A stretch of DNA of 64,000 nt from an uncultured Bacteroidales bacterium (GCA_947168665.1 CAMVMX010000001.1:1-64000), one strand, 5' to 3'; positions 1 to 8,709 are shown, counted from the first letter of the stretch. Notes: generated from the sequence alone by a model not told the origin. A program made the numbers and translations.

Positions 1-771
1 TGCTATTGGGAAGTCGAGGTCACCGGCGCCAACCACGACCTCCACAGCGGCATCTACGGCGGTGCCGTGGCCAACCCCATCAACATCCTCTGCAAGATGA
101 TTGCCGGCCTCCACGACGAGAACAACCACATCACCATCCCCGGCTTCTACGACGACGTGCTGGTCATCAGCGACGAGGAGCGCGCCCTCATGGCGCAAGC
201 CCCATTCGACGAGGAAGCTTACAAAAAGGAACTCGACATCAAAGCTGTCCACGGCGAGAAAGGCTACACCACCAAGGAACGCACCGGCATCCGTCCCTGC
301 CTCGATGTCTGCGGCATCTGGGGTGGCCACACCGGCGAGGGTTCCAAGACCGTCCTCCCCAGCAAAGCCTACGCCAAAATCTCCACCCGTCTGGTGGCCA
401 ACCAGGATTTCAACAAAATCAGCCAACTGTTCCAGGACTATTTCGAGAGCATCGCTCCCGACTGTGTCCGCGTCAAGGTGACCCCCTGCCATGGTGGTGC
501 CGCCTATGTCAGCCCCCTGGAGATGAAAGCCTACCAAGCCGCCGAGAAAGCTATGGAGACCACCTACGGCAAACGCCCCATCCCCACCCGCAGCGGCGGC
601 AGTATCCCCATTGTGGCCGGATTCGAGAAGATTCTCGGCACCAAGAGCATCCTCATGGGCTTCGGCCTGGGCAGCGACGACATCCATGCCCCCAACGAGA
701 ACTACCCCCTCGAGCAGTTCTTCAAAGGCATCGAGACCATCCCCTATTTCTATGAGTATTTCACCAAGTAA
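1..771 (+). CDS. M20-family dipeptidase, 3' part (5' end outside window)
   Basis: This is the last 256 codons of an M20 (carboxypeptidase-like) zinc dipeptidase; the N-terminal half with the first metal ligands lies outside the window. The fragment opens in the dimerisation (lid) domain with GANHDLHSGIYGG at its residues 9-21, characteristic of the family. It returns to the catalytic fold near the C terminus, where GLGSDDIHAPNE carries the expected last ligand histidine. No signal peptide can be judged because the start is missing. The stop TAA is 15 bases before the next ATG, so the two genes may be co-transcribed. A cytosolic dipeptidase role is inferred from the family. Confidence 0.9.
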   Translation, partial: CYWEVEVTGANHDLHSGIYGGAVANPINILCKMIAGLHDENNHITIPGFYDDVLVISDEERALMAQAPFDEEAYKKELDIKAVHGEKGYTTKERTGIRPCLDVCGIWGGHTGEGSKTVLPSKAYAKISTRLVANQDFNKISQLFQDYFESIAPDCVRVKVTPCHGGAAYVSPLEMKAYQAAEKAMETTYGKRPIPTRSGGSIPIVAGFEKILGTKSILMGFGLGSDDIHAPNENYPLEQFFKGIETIPYFYEYFTK

Positions 772-786
772 CAAAATCACCCTCCG

Positions 787-1335
787 ATGATGAAAAGATT
801 CCTTATCCTCGCCGTCCTCGCGCTGGCCCTGACCCCCGCCATGGCCCAGCACGGCGGCCACAACTGCGGCAACTGCCCGCACCATAAACAGCATCAGGGC
901 ACCACCTGCTCGGCCCATGCCCAGCAGCAGAACAAGACCGTCAACGGCATGGCTGCCGAGATTGTCAAAGCCTTCCCCGAAGCCAAGAGCGTCAAGAAGG
1001 AAACCAAGTGGACCGTCGTCTACGATGCCGCCAAAAAAGTGGTGGGCTACGCCGTCTACTCCAAGCCCGCCAGCGACGGCATAAAAGGCTTCAACGGCGA
1101 GACACCCCTCATGGTGGCCCTCGATGCCAACCAGAAAATCAAATGCGTCGTCCTGCTCCCCAACAATGAGTCGCCGGAATATCTCCAGCGCGTGGTGGAC
1201 GCCGGGCTGCTGAAAGCGTGGGACGGCATGAAGGCCAAGAAAGCCTGCAAGAAGAAAGTCGACACCGTATCGGGTGCCACCTTCTCCTCGCGCGGCATCA
1301 TTCAGACCCTCCAAGCCGCCCTCAAAAGCATCTAA
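787..1335 (+). CDS. secreted FMN-binding domain protein with His/Cys-rich N terminus
   Basis: This 182-residue protein has a signal peptide (residues 1-21, ending AMAQ). A short stretch rich in His and Cys follows at residues 22-48 (HGGHNCGNCPHHKQH and onward), then an FMN-binding domain at about 55-182. The motif DTVSGAT at 159-165 fits the Dxx[ST]GA[ST] site that the ApbE flavin transferase modifies with covalent FMN in RnfG, NqrC and related proteins, so Thr165 is the likely flavin attachment site. The protein is probably an extracytoplasmic one-electron carrier. The N-terminal His/Cys cluster could bind metal or haem; that is a guess. No other electron-transport gene is adjacent. Confidence 0.8.
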   Translation: MMKRFLILAVLALALTPAMAQHGGHNCGNCPHHKQHQGTTCSAHAQQQNKTVNGMAAEIVKAFPEAKSVKKETKWTVVYDAAKKVVGYAVYSKPASDGIKGFNGETPLMVALDANQKIKCVVLLPNNESPEYLQRVVDAGLLKAWDGMKAKKACKKKVDTVSGATFSSRGIIQTLQAALKSI

Positions 1336-1405
1336 GATTGAATAAGTGTTCAACACTGCCCAACACAGGCACCCAGTTTGCTGAACACTGAAAAGACATT
1401 CCACC

Positions 1406-1996
1406 ATGGTCTATTCCCTATTCAACGACATGAGCCGCTGCACCTCCGACGAGGTGCAGCGGCTTTTACCTCTTGTTCCTGCCAGTCAGCAGGATGAGGC
1501 CTTGCGTTTCAAGCATACCTTTGGGCAGTTTGCTACCCTCAAAAGCTTCCTAATGCTGAAACAGCTGCTGTTCGACAACCACCTTGCCGACCCCGACGAC
1601 CCACTTACCTTTGCCTATGGTCCGCACGGCAAACCCCATCTGGCCGACCATCCCGCTGTGCATTTCAACATCAGCCATTGCCCTATGGCGATTGCCGTAG
1701 CCGTGGACTCGCTGCCCATCGGCGTGGATGTGGAACGATTCAAAACGCCCTCCGACTCACTGCTCAACTACTGCATGAACGACGACGAGGCCGCCCAGGT
1801 CCGCCAGTCTGCCCATCCCGAACAGGTGTTCGCCTCGTTCTGGACCCAGAAAGAAGCCCTTTTCAAATACAGGGGCACCGGCATCACCCACGAGCTGCGC
1901 AACATTCTTGCCCTTCCCCACCCCGACGTGAAGCTCGAGACCACCATCTTTGCCGAGCAGCAGTTCGCTCTCACCCTTGCCACATCCGTCCGCTGA
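1406..1996 (+). CDS. 4'-phosphopantetheinyl transferase superfamily protein
   Basis: This 196-residue protein is of the Sfp/AcpT type, which moves the phosphopantetheine arm of CoA onto a carrier-protein serine. It shows the two family signatures: GVDVE at 106-110 (Mg-binding Asp and Glu) and FWTQKEALFK at 145-154 (catalytic Glu and Lys). The HFNISHC segment at 86-92 is also typical. It ends only 10 bases before the stop of the convergent aldehyde dehydrogenase gene. The carrier protein it serves is not in the window, so primary or secondary metabolism cannot be decided. Confidence 0.9.
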   Translation: MVYSLFNDMSRCTSDEVQRLLPLVPASQQDEALRFKHTFGQFATLKSFLMLKQLLFDNHLADPDDPLTFAYGPHGKPHLADHPAVHFNISHCPMAIAVAVDSLPIGVDVERFKTPSDSLLNYCMNDDEAAQVRQSAHPEQVFASFWTQKEALFKYRGTGITHELRNILALPHPDVKLETTIFAEQQFALTLATSVR

Positions 1997-2006
1997 CACA
2001 GCCGGC

Positions 2007-3425
2007 TTAACGAGAGAGCAGCTTCAATATCTTCAACTTGAGCTTTCCGGCCTTGCCGGTATAGGGATGTTCGCGCAGCGGCAGGTTAAACCGAGTGCTG
2101 CCCATCAGCACCGTCGAGGGGTGGGTGAACTCGCGGAATCCCCACTCGCCGTGGTATGCCCCCATGCCCGAATGTCCCGTGCCATTGAACGGCACGCCTT
2201 TCACCATCAGATGCACGCACACCTCGTTGATACAGCCCCCGCCATATTGCTGGCTGCTCATCACGCGGCGTGCCCAGCGGCGGTTGCGGGTGAAGAGGTA
2301 CAAGGCCAATGGGTGCTCCCGCTCGGCAATAATGCTCATCAGCCTGTCGGCTTCGGCATCCTTGAAGGGAACAATCGGCAACAGCGGGCAGAAAAGCTCC
2401 TGCTGCACTATCGGGTCGTCTATCCCGATGGGGTACAGCACTGTAGGGGCATATCGGCACTGTGTCCTGTCCCCCACTCCGCCCGCCACTATGCGGTCCC
2501 TGTATTGGTCGGCCAGCGCCGCGCAGCGGCTGTAAGCCCCTTCTGAAATCAATTTCGGGTATGATTCGTTTGCCAACGCGTCCCCGCCAATCTGCTCGGC
2601 AAAAGCCGCTTTCAACTCCCTCACAAACTCGTCCGCCACTTCCTCGGCCACAGCCACCTGATTGATGTTGATGCAGATCTGCCCGGCATTGCAAAGCTTG
2701 AAGAAAGCCACCTTGCGGGCAGCATCCTTCAAGTCGGCATCCTTGCGCACCACACACCAGTTGCCCGTCTCTCCACCCAGCTCTAACGCCACGGGCGTAA
2801 GATGCTGCGCCGCGGCTGCCAGCACATGCTTCCCCACTGCCGGCGACCCCGTATAGAATATCTTGTCAAACCGCTGGGCCAGACACATATCAGCCACATC
2901 GTGCCCGCCGTCAATCAGTGTCACATACTCCGGCGGGAACAACTCGGCCACGAAGCGTTTCAACACCGCCGTACAGGCGGCCGACTTGCTGCTGGTCTTG
3001 ATCACTGCCGTGTTGCCCCCGGCCAAACTGGCCGTCAGCACACCGAGGGTGAGCAAAATGGGGAAATTGAACGGGCTGATTATCAGTGTCACCCCGTAGG
3101 GCATCTTGTACACCTTTGTCACCATGCTGGGAAAACACATCAACCCGCTGAAGTGGCACTCCGGCCGGGCCCAGCGCTTCAGCCCCCCTATAGTCTCATC
3201 TATTTCAGTAATAGTCGGGAGTATGTCGCACAGATAACCCTCCACCGCACTACGGCCCAAATCTTGCCGCAAGGCATCCTCAAAGGCCTGCTCATAGGCC
3301 TTTACCCCCACCTTCAACCGTTTCAACTGTGCTATCCGCCACTTCACATCCAAAGTGGCACCCGTGCGGAAATAGGCCCGCTGTCTGTCCGCCGCAAGCC
3401 TTATATCTTCATAAGTATAACCCAT
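2007..3425 (-). CDS. aldehyde dehydrogenase (ALDH3-like)
   Basis: This 472-residue NAD(P)-dependent aldehyde dehydrogenase has the catalytic Cys251 in NAGQICININQ, the general-base Glu in LELGGE near residue 217, and the cofactor loop NTAVIKTSSKSAA. The C-terminal stretch SGMGAYHGEWGFREFTHPS and the length match the ALDH3/YwdH-type class, whose members oxidise medium-chain or fatty aldehydes. The substrate cannot be read from sequence. No signal peptide is seen, so it is cytosolic. It is convergent with the phosphopantetheinyl transferase and about 100 bases downstream of the lipoprotein gene on the same strand. Confidence 0.93.
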   Translation of the reverse strand: MGYTYEDIRLAADRQRAYFRTGATLDVKWRIAQLKRLKVGVKAYEQAFEDALRQDLGRSAVEGYLCDILPTITEIDETIGGLKRWARPECHFSGLMCFPSMVTKVYKMPYGVTLIISPFNFPILLTLGVLTASLAGGNTAVIKTSSKSAACTAVLKRFVAELFPPEYVTLIDGGHDVADMCLAQRFDKIFYTGSPAVGKHVLAAAAQHLTPVALELGGETGNWCVVRKDADLKDAARKVAFFKLCNAGQICININQVAVAEEVADEFVRELKAAFAEQIGGDALANESYPKLISEGAYSRCAALADQYRDRIVAGGVGDRTQCRYAPTVLYPIGIDDPIVQQELFCPLLPIVPFKDAEADRLMSIIAEREHPLALYLFTRNRRWARRVMSSQQYGGGCINEVCVHLMVKGVPFNGTGHSGMGAYHGEWGFREFTHPSTVLMGSTRFNLPLREHPYTGKAGKLKLKILKLLSR

Positions 3426-3523
3426 AGTATTATATGTTATTAGTCACCGTTATCTCATCTATAGATTTAGACAAACAGCCCACCCTTTCGTCCTCCGCTC
3501 CGTCCCCTTGGTCGGCGCCCGAA

Positions 3524-4390
3524 TCAGCGGTTTTGGACCAGCCGTATGCTATGGCCATTGCTGCGGGCAGCCGTACTCAAAGCATAGCCAGACTGCTGGA
3601 TATAAAGCTCGAAAGCCGTCTCCGCGCTGTTGTAGCTCCCCGACCAGTAGCAGCCATAATCGCCCACAAGCGACACTTTGGTCCCGTCGCGGTACCCACC
3701 GGTCGGCAGAAACACCGCTCCGGCCCCCTCCATCCTGAGCCATTGCTCAGCGCTGTACACATTGGTCGCAAACCCGTTCTCAATGCCATACTGGAATGTA
3801 CAGCCCTGCGGCAGTTCCCACTTGTCTGGCAGCAGTAGCAGCCCACGTATCGAGACACCGTCGGAACCAATATCCAGCAAGGTGGCCAGCCCCCGCTTCA
3901 CCCCCGCCTGGTCGCGGAACGAAAAGAGGTATCGCCACTCCTCAATTGACATTGTGCGCCACACTCCGGGCTTGTCGCCCCCGTTGCTGATTGCGTTGTG
4001 CCGCCCCCAGTCGTATTCAGACCCGGTAATGTCCTGGTTCGCGATGCCGTAATGACCGTTGGAATCCGTTGTAGCATACGGCATCAATCCATTGTAGCCC
4101 GATGTGCCCCAACCAAATAGGTCAATCCAGCCGTCGTACAGGCTGTCAACCCGCTCATTCTCTAATCCTATCACCTCATACTGGCTTGAGGCAAAGCGCC
4201 AACTGCGCGTCGAGGGTTGGTACTGGAGATTGCCCTGGGCAAACACCACCGTCGTGGTGTCACCCACCGTAAAACGGGCATTGACAGCACCAACTGCAGG
4301 GTAGAACGGCTTCTCGACAATCGTTTCGGGCTTCTTACAGGCTGGCATCAGCAATGCCACCAAGAGCAATAATACTACATTCTTCTTCAT
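3524..4390 (-). CDS. SPII lipoprotein of a Bacteroidales 'FAKGNLxY' repertoire family
   Basis: This is a 288-residue predicted lipoprotein. I chose the start at 4390 because MKKNVVLLLLVALLMPAC then gives a clean signal peptide and lipobox; the frame stays open further upstream. The body has FAQGNLQY, IDLFGWGTSGY, WRTMSIEEWRYLF, GLLLLPDKW, GAVFLPTGGYRDGT, YWSGSYNS and a C-terminal RLVQNR. It is clearly paralogous to the product of 24734-25507 (FAKGNLYY, IDLFGWGA, WRTLNKDEWKFI, GLILLPDLW, GAVFLPVTGYREG, RLVQDVQ). The layout resembles FGE/SUMF-like or DUF1566-type folds, but I do not assign a function. Surface or periplasmic location is inferred from the lipobox. Confidence 0.75.
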   Translation of the reverse strand: MKKNVVLLLLVALLMPACKKPETIVEKPFYPAVGAVNARFTVGDTTTVVFAQGNLQYQPSTRSWRFASSQYEVIGLENERVDSLYDGWIDLFGWGTSGYNGLMPYATTDSNGHYGIANQDITGSEYDWGRHNAISNGGDKPGVWRTMSIEEWRYLFSFRDQAGVKRGLATLLDIGSDGVSIRGLLLLPDKWELPQGCTFQYGIENGFATNVYSAEQWLRMEGAGAVFLPTGGYRDGTKVSLVGDYGCYWSGSYNSAETAFELYIQQSGYALSTAARSNGHSIRLVQNR

Positions 4391-4515
4391 ATAATCCAAT
4401 AACGACATGCCAACTAAATTATTGCACCTCATGCCGAATTCCACATGCTGCCATTAACGGCCACAGCTGCGGAAGCCCCCGGCACGCGGCCATCGCCTGC
4501 ACCAGAGCGCAGAAA

Positions 4516-5148
4516 CTATTCGGGCAGATATTCCGCAAAAGTATGGTCGTCATACAGCACGACCATCTTCACAATCTTTTTCCTGGGCTGAGCGAGCTGT
4601 ACGTGTGCGGCTGGCCGCTCACCTCCGTCTGCGTCATTCTCGTCCATGCGCGTCCTGCCGTTGACAGAAGCGGTTGTTGATGGCGTAACTGCATGGGGGG
4701 CAGGATACTGGGAGTATGCCTCCGGTTCTGAATATGGATTATGGGGGGTAGATGAGGGTTGTTGAGAATCAGCCTGTTGCTCTTCGGCTGGCATTTCAGC
4801 CAATTGTTGCTTCTGGAGCGGCGGGATAGGGTCGGGAAGTTCTGGCTGCGAGAAAAGGTCGTAGTCATCCATCTGCTGCTGAGGCGTTTCGTAGCGTAGG
4901 GGCATTTCGGCTGCTTCCGACGTTCCGGCATCAGACCTATCCACATACATCTCGCCCTTACCGAACATAAGCCAGTTGATATTAATCTCTGGCCACCGCT
5001 TCATCACCTTCATCACAAAATCAAGACTCGGATTGTTCCGCCCAGATAATATATGTGAGATTCCACTGGGCTGGATACCGATTTCTTCGGCAAACTGTCG
5101 TGCCGTAATGTTCTTGGCTTTGAACAAAACATTTATCCTGTCAACCAT
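4516..5148 (-). CDS. XRE-family helix-turn-helix regulator with long disordered tail
   Basis: This is a 210-residue protein. Residues 1-68 are an XRE/Cro-type HTH: ITARQFAEEIGIQPSGISHILSGRNNPSLDF, then NWLMFGKGEMY, the usual end of this domain in Bacteroidetes. Residues 70-180 are low complexity and rich in Pro, Gln, Glu and Ser. The last 30 residues (RKKIVKMVVLYDDHTFAEYLPE) look like a short conserved tail. Its upstream region carries several TTAC-N4-GTAA palindromes (separate entry), which suggests autoregulation. The ligand and other targets are unknown. Confidence 0.85.
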   Translation of the reverse strand: MVDRINVLFKAKNITARQFAEEIGIQPSGISHILSGRNNPSLDFVMKVMKRWPEININWLMFGKGEMYVDRSDAGTSEAAEMPLRYETPQQQMDDYDLFSQPELPDPIPPLQKQQLAEMPAEEQQADSQQPSSTPHNPYSEPEAYSQYPAPHAVTPSTTASVNGRTRMDENDADGGERPAAHVQLAQPRKKIVKMVVLYDDHTFAEYLPE

Positions 5149-5188
5149 AGTACCTTTTATATTGTTAGTATTACAAGATTATCATTGT

Positions 5189-5565
5189 TTACATCCGTAA
5201 ATCAAGATGCAAAGATACGAATAAATTCTGAATTACAGAAATAAATTTACATAGATTTACAATTGTAAATAAATCATTGATTCATGTTTTACATCAAATA
5301 ATTAATAGTATACTACATATAATCAATTAATTAGTATTTAGTATTTATAAGTACTCAAAATAAGTAGTATTTATTTATACAACAACATTAAATAAACAAT
5401 ATATTATGCAGAAATATAGATTATTAATTGATTATATATACTATTATTTCCGCCACTAATACTTGGTTACAGATGTTTCGCGATTACATTTGTAATACAT
5501 TACAAATGTTTCATTAGTTTACATCTGTATTCTTTGTGGTTTCACATTCATATTTACAAGAGTAA
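5189..5565. promoter_or_regulatory. array of TTAC-N4-GTAA palindromes (likely operators)
   Basis: Four exact copies of the palindrome TTAC-N4-GTAA lie at 5189-5200, 5257-5268, 5484-5495 and 5554-5565. Weaker copies are at 5467-5478, 5500-5511 and 5519-5530. They sit in an AT-rich stretch directly upstream of the XRE regulator gene. That placement and the dyad symmetry suggest binding sites for this regulator. The regulator-operator link is inference; the repeated palindromes are seen directly. Confidence 0.6.
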
Positions 5566-6020
5566 ACACCCTGCCGAAGGTGATTTTATACCCCGTTGGT
5601 GCATATCCAAAGACCGTATTGATTTCTATTACTGAATGACAAAATCAAGTATTGTGTTCGGATTATTCTGCTGCATTTCATTCAAAATGTTAAATCCATT
5701 CCGAATATTGGCTGCATAAAACTGAGCAACATGTATTTATTATACTAAATAGGCATTACAGCCTTTCGGGTGTATTCCACTCCCCTACTATCCTCAGCTT
5801 GTTTTGGACCAAGAACACTCCTCCCTTCGCTCTTCCTCCAATCGATTGACATCATTTATTCGCTATTTAAACGTCATTTGCATAGGCACTCGACGAATGA
5901 ATGGGGAATTCCCGTTTCAAAGATGTCGGTCTACGAGCGAACTTAAAGCGTCCACACGTCTCGCCGAAAGCAATCATGCAAGTGGCAAAATTGAGAGCAA
6001 AAAAGCAAAAAGAAAGTTAT
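5566..6020. other. AT-rich intergenic stretch without a supported gene
   Basis: This stretch lies between the operator array and the next promoter. The only open frame (5804-6073, plus) has no ribosome-binding context and a composition unlike a protein. I see no gene, RNA or terminator here that I can support. Confidence 0.5.
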
Positions 6021-6054
6021 TTTGTTTGTATATGCATTTTTTTTTGTATATTTG
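6021..6054 (+). promoter_or_regulatory. Bacteroidetes-type promoter for the small gene at 6110
   Basis: A -33 TTTG (6021-6028 holds two overlapping choices) is followed by the -7 box TATATTTG at 6047-6054. The spacing suits the TTTG / TAnnTTTG consensus of the Bacteroidetes primary sigma factor. The start of transcription would be near 6061, leaving a leader of about 50 bases. Confidence 0.65.
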
Positions 6055-6109
6055 TAATTTAAAGGAGATATAGACAACATTTATAGAAGTTTGATTTTGA
6101 ACTCTTTAT

Positions 6110-6343
6110 ATGGACGAGCAAAAACAAAAAAAGTGGTATAACAGTTCCAGCCGTTGGGTTTACCTGAAGGTTGCGTTTCTGTGTTTATCTACTCCGTCGA
6201 AGGTTTACGAACTGGCTCATAAGTCGCATTCGACCACTCCGCACGAGAAGATGATTCGAGGGCGTCTGTTGCAAGCGGGTGTTTTGAGTACCAAGACAAC
6301 CGGTTCGTCGGAGAAGATTGACTTGGAAAATGGACACATTTGA
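6110..6343 (+). CDS. small basic protein of unknown function
   Basis: This 77-residue protein is not one I recognise. It is basic, with a central segment RWVYLKVAFLCLSTPSKVYELAHKSHS and a later HEKMIRGRLLQAGVLSTK that could form helices. There is no signal peptide. A good promoter (6021-6054) supports expression. The 38-codon lipoprotein gene at 6397 follows on the same strand, and a strong terminator closes the pair, so they probably form one transcript. The AT-rich upstream region contrasts with neighbouring genes. Confidence 0.55.
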   Translation: MDEQKQKKWYNSSSRWVYLKVAFLCLSTPSKVYELAHKSHSTTPHEKMIRGRLLQAGVLSTKTTGSSEKIDLENGHI

Positions 6344-6396
6344 GCCTTGATGGTTCGCGTAATAACTAGTTTTAAAACATTAATAATTAATTTAAT

Positions 6397-6513
6397 ATGA
6401 AAAAAATCGTTGTAGTAGCCTGCTTGGCAATGCTTTTTGCCACTGTCGCTTCATCGTGCACTCACCACACCTGCCCCGCCTATCGCGGCTCGATAGCTGA
6501 AGTGGTTGAATAA
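6397..6513 (+). CDS. 38-residue small lipoprotein
   Basis: The short frame encodes MKKIVVVACLAMLFATVASS, then Cys21, followed by only 17 residues (THHTCPAYRG and onward). The first part reads as an SPII signal peptide with a lipobox-like ASSC, so the mature product would be an 18-residue lipopeptide with a CPAYRG motif. It lies 53 bases after the small gene at 6110 and 31 bases before a strong terminator. Its function is unknown. The signal-plus-cysteine pattern and the tight terminator are the evidence that it is real. Confidence 0.6.
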   Translation: MKKIVVVACLAMLFATVASSCTHHTCPAYRGSIAEVVE

Positions 6514-6544
6514 GCAGTAGTCCGTACAGTACAGGAAAAGTTTT

Positions 6545-6581
6545 AAGCCCCTGCCAAAATGGCGGGGGCTTTGATTTTTTT
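6545..6581 (+). terminator. rho-independent terminator
   Basis: A 12-bp stem (6545-6556 with 6560-6571, one G-T pair, loop AAA) is followed by GATTTTTTTG. It ends the transcript of the two small genes. Confidence 0.9.
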
Positions 6582-6692
6582 GTGTGCGGCTGGAGGGTGC
6601 TGAGCCGTCTGGCTTGGGGTGGTTTGCGGTTCTGCGGAGGGGTTATCGGCTACGGCGAATAGCCGGGGGTGCGGGTATAGAACGAGGGGCGT

Positions 6693-6902
6693 TCAATCCA
6701 GCTGGCTTTGCAGTTCGGCTATGCGGCGGCGGATTTTCTCCGCCTGGCTTTCGAGAAAGTCCTCGCTGTACTTTGTGTCGCAGAAACCATTGCCCCGTGC
6801 CACGTAGGCGGCATCGTCCTCCATGTCGGCTTCGAGGTCTAAATAATTGAGCAACAGCTGCTGCTGTTGCTCAATCTGTTGTAATATCTCTTCGCGGGTC
6901 AT
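6693..6902 (-). CDS. small coiled-coil protein
   Basis: This 69-residue acidic protein reads MTREEILQQIEQQQQLLL at its start and KIRRRIAELQSQLD at its end; both look helical and coiled-coil. I chose the ATG at 6902 rather than 6938 because the shorter form does not overlap ftcD and leaves a 25-base gap. It follows ftcD on the same strand and is probably co-transcribed. I do not recognise a family. Confidence 0.5.
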   Translation of the reverse strand: MTREEILQQIEQQQQLLLNYLDLEADMEDDAAYVARGNGFCDTKYSEDFLESQAEKIRRRIAELQSQLD

Positions 6903-6927
6903 TGGGCCGTGAGGGATTGGCGAAGGG

Positions 6928-8625
6928 TCAGAGACCAATCTTTTCGTTGACGATTTTGAGGATTTCGGCTTCCTCTTTGAGGGCGCGGGCTTCGAGGTCG
7001 GCGGCCTTGGCGAGGATGTCGTTCTTGAAGGTTTCGTCCTTCAGCGAGCTTGCGTTGATTTTGACGTTGAGGTGTGCACCCATCACGGCGCTGCGGGCGG
7101 CGAGGGCTCCGACACCTCCGTCGGTGACGCTGGCGGGGTTGCCCCACTCCACCATGGCGCGGCACACTTCGAAGGCTTCGAAGCTCTTCTGCATGGTGTG
7201 GAACGGCACCTCGGTGGCGAACTTGGTGGCCTCCTGGATGGCGGCGCTGCGGGCGGCCTTTTCCTCGTCGGTCTTCTTGGGCAGGCCGAAAGCGTTCATG
7301 ATTTTGTTGAAGGCGTTGGTGTCCTCATCGACAAGGTGGAGAAGCTCGGTTTTGAGGGCCTGACCTTTGACGGCCACGTCGCTGAACTTCTGCCATTCGT
7401 CGTCGTAGGCAGCTTTGCCGCCCGTGAGGTTGGCGACCATGGTGCCAAGCGAGGCTGCCAAAGCACCCATGTAGGCGCTGACGCTGCCGCCACCGGGAGC
7501 GGGGCTTTCGCTTGCGGTCTCGTCGCAGAAGCCGGTGCAGGTGAGGTCGACCAGTTTCTTCTGGCTGTGGTCTTCGATAAGGAACTCGATGACTTTCTCT
7601 TTGGGGTCGAAAGGCTTGAGGTCGTCGAGACCCATGCTCTTGATGGCCACCTTCATGATTTCGTCCTCGCTGACGCCGAGACTGCGCTGCTGTTTGGCAA
7701 GGTAGTATTTGCCGGCGTCGATAAGCACGCTCTTGGGGATGAGACCGACAATTTCGCAACCGGTGACGCGGAGGCCACGGTTGGCGGCGCAACGGCACAC
7801 CTCGTCGAAACAGAGGTGGACGGGGGCCACCTTGATGGAGGTGATGTTCATGGAGACCTGTGCGATGCCGTAGTCCTCAATATACCAGCCGATGGCTTTG
7901 GTGCCTTTGAGGGTGCCGGGAATCATAATGGGGTTGCCCTTCTCGTCCTTGATAATCTTGCCGCTGGGTTTGCCGCCTTCGCGCTGGGGACGGCCCTTTT
8001 CGCGCACATCGAAGGCGACGGCGTTGGCGCGGCGGGTGCTGGTGGTGTTGAGGTTGTAGTTGATGGCCACGAGGAAGTCGCGCGCACCCACTTGGGTGGC
8101 ACCTGTCTGGGCCACATGGTCGTTCCACTGGTTGGGGCCGAAATCGGGTTTCCACTCGTCGGTGCCAAGACGGCTGCTGAGGCTCTCGTACTCGCCGGTG
8201 CGGCAGTAGGCCAGGTTGCGGCGTTTGGGCTGGAAGGCGGCGTTCTCGTAGCAGTAGATGGGGATGTTGAGCTCCTCGCCAAGACGCTGGCCGAGCTTGT
8301 GGGCATATTCCACTACCTCTTCCATGGAGATGTTGCTGACGGGGATGAGGGGGCACACATCGGTGGCACCCTGGCGGGGATGGGCGCCGTGGTGGTTGCG
8401 CATGTCGATGAGTTCGGCGGCTTTCTTCACCACGCGGAAGGCGGCCTCGCAAGCCTGCTCGGGCTCACCCACGAAGGTGATGACGGTGCGGTTGGTGGTC
8501 TGACCGGGGTCGACGTCGAGGAGCTTCACGCCTTCGACTTTTTCGATCTCGGCGGTGACCTGATTGATGATATTCATGTCGCGACCCTCGCTGATATTGG
8601 GGACGCACTCGATAAGTTGTTTCAT
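6928..8625 (-). CDS. ftcD: glutamate formimidoyltransferase / formimidoyltetrahydrofolate cyclodeaminase
   Basis: This 565-residue bifunctional enzyme performs the last steps of histidine degradation. It moves the formimino group from formiminoglutamate to tetrahydrofolate, then releases ammonia to give methenyl-THF. Residues 1-330 are the transferase, with VPNISEGRD at the start and HHGAHPRQGATDVCPLIPV around His82, which coincides with the catalytic His82 of the mammalian enzyme. The cyclodeaminase is at about 345-565, with PAPGGGSVSAYMGALAASL. The fused arrangement equals the animal FTCD. hutH lies about 14 kb away in this window, but hutU and hutI are not here. Confidence 0.95.
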   Translation of the reverse strand: MKQLIECVPNISEGRDMNIINQVTAEIEKVEGVKLLDVDPGQTTNRTVITFVGEPEQACEAAFRVVKKAAELIDMRNHHGAHPRQGATDVCPLIPVSNISMEEVVEYAHKLGQRLGEELNIPIYCYENAAFQPKRRNLAYCRTGEYESLSSRLGTDEWKPDFGPNQWNDHVAQTGATQVGARDFLVAINYNLNTTSTRRANAVAFDVREKGRPQREGGKPSGKIIKDEKGNPIMIPGTLKGTKAIGWYIEDYGIAQVSMNITSIKVAPVHLCFDEVCRCAANRGLRVTGCEIVGLIPKSVLIDAGKYYLAKQQRSLGVSEDEIMKVAIKSMGLDDLKPFDPKEKVIEFLIEDHSQKKLVDLTCTGFCDETASESPAPGGGSVSAYMGALAASLGTMVANLTGGKAAYDDEWQKFSDVAVKGQALKTELLHLVDEDTNAFNKIMNAFGLPKKTDEEKAARSAAIQEATKFATEVPFHTMQKSFEAFEVCRAMVEWGNPASVTDGGVGALAARSAVMGAHLNVKINASSLKDETFKNDILAKAADLEARALKEEAEILKIVNEKIGL

Positions 8626-8701
8626 GATGCTACTGCTATAATATTAATAATTCGTTTTACTTCAATTCTTTGTATAAAAATACAAAGCATGCTATCGCGT
8701 G

Positions 8702-8709
8702 CAAAGATA
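8702..8709 (-). promoter_or_regulatory. -7 box (TATCTTTG) for ftcD
   Basis: TATCTTTG on the minus strand fits the TAnnTTTG consensus and lies 77 bases upstream of the ftcD start codon. The -33 box is not obvious. Confidence 0.6.

Noticed and set aside
5804-6073. An 89-codon plus-strand frame upstream of the small genes
   Set aside because: Composition is not protein-like, there is no promoter or ribosome-binding site, and it crosses the promoter region of the gene at 6110.
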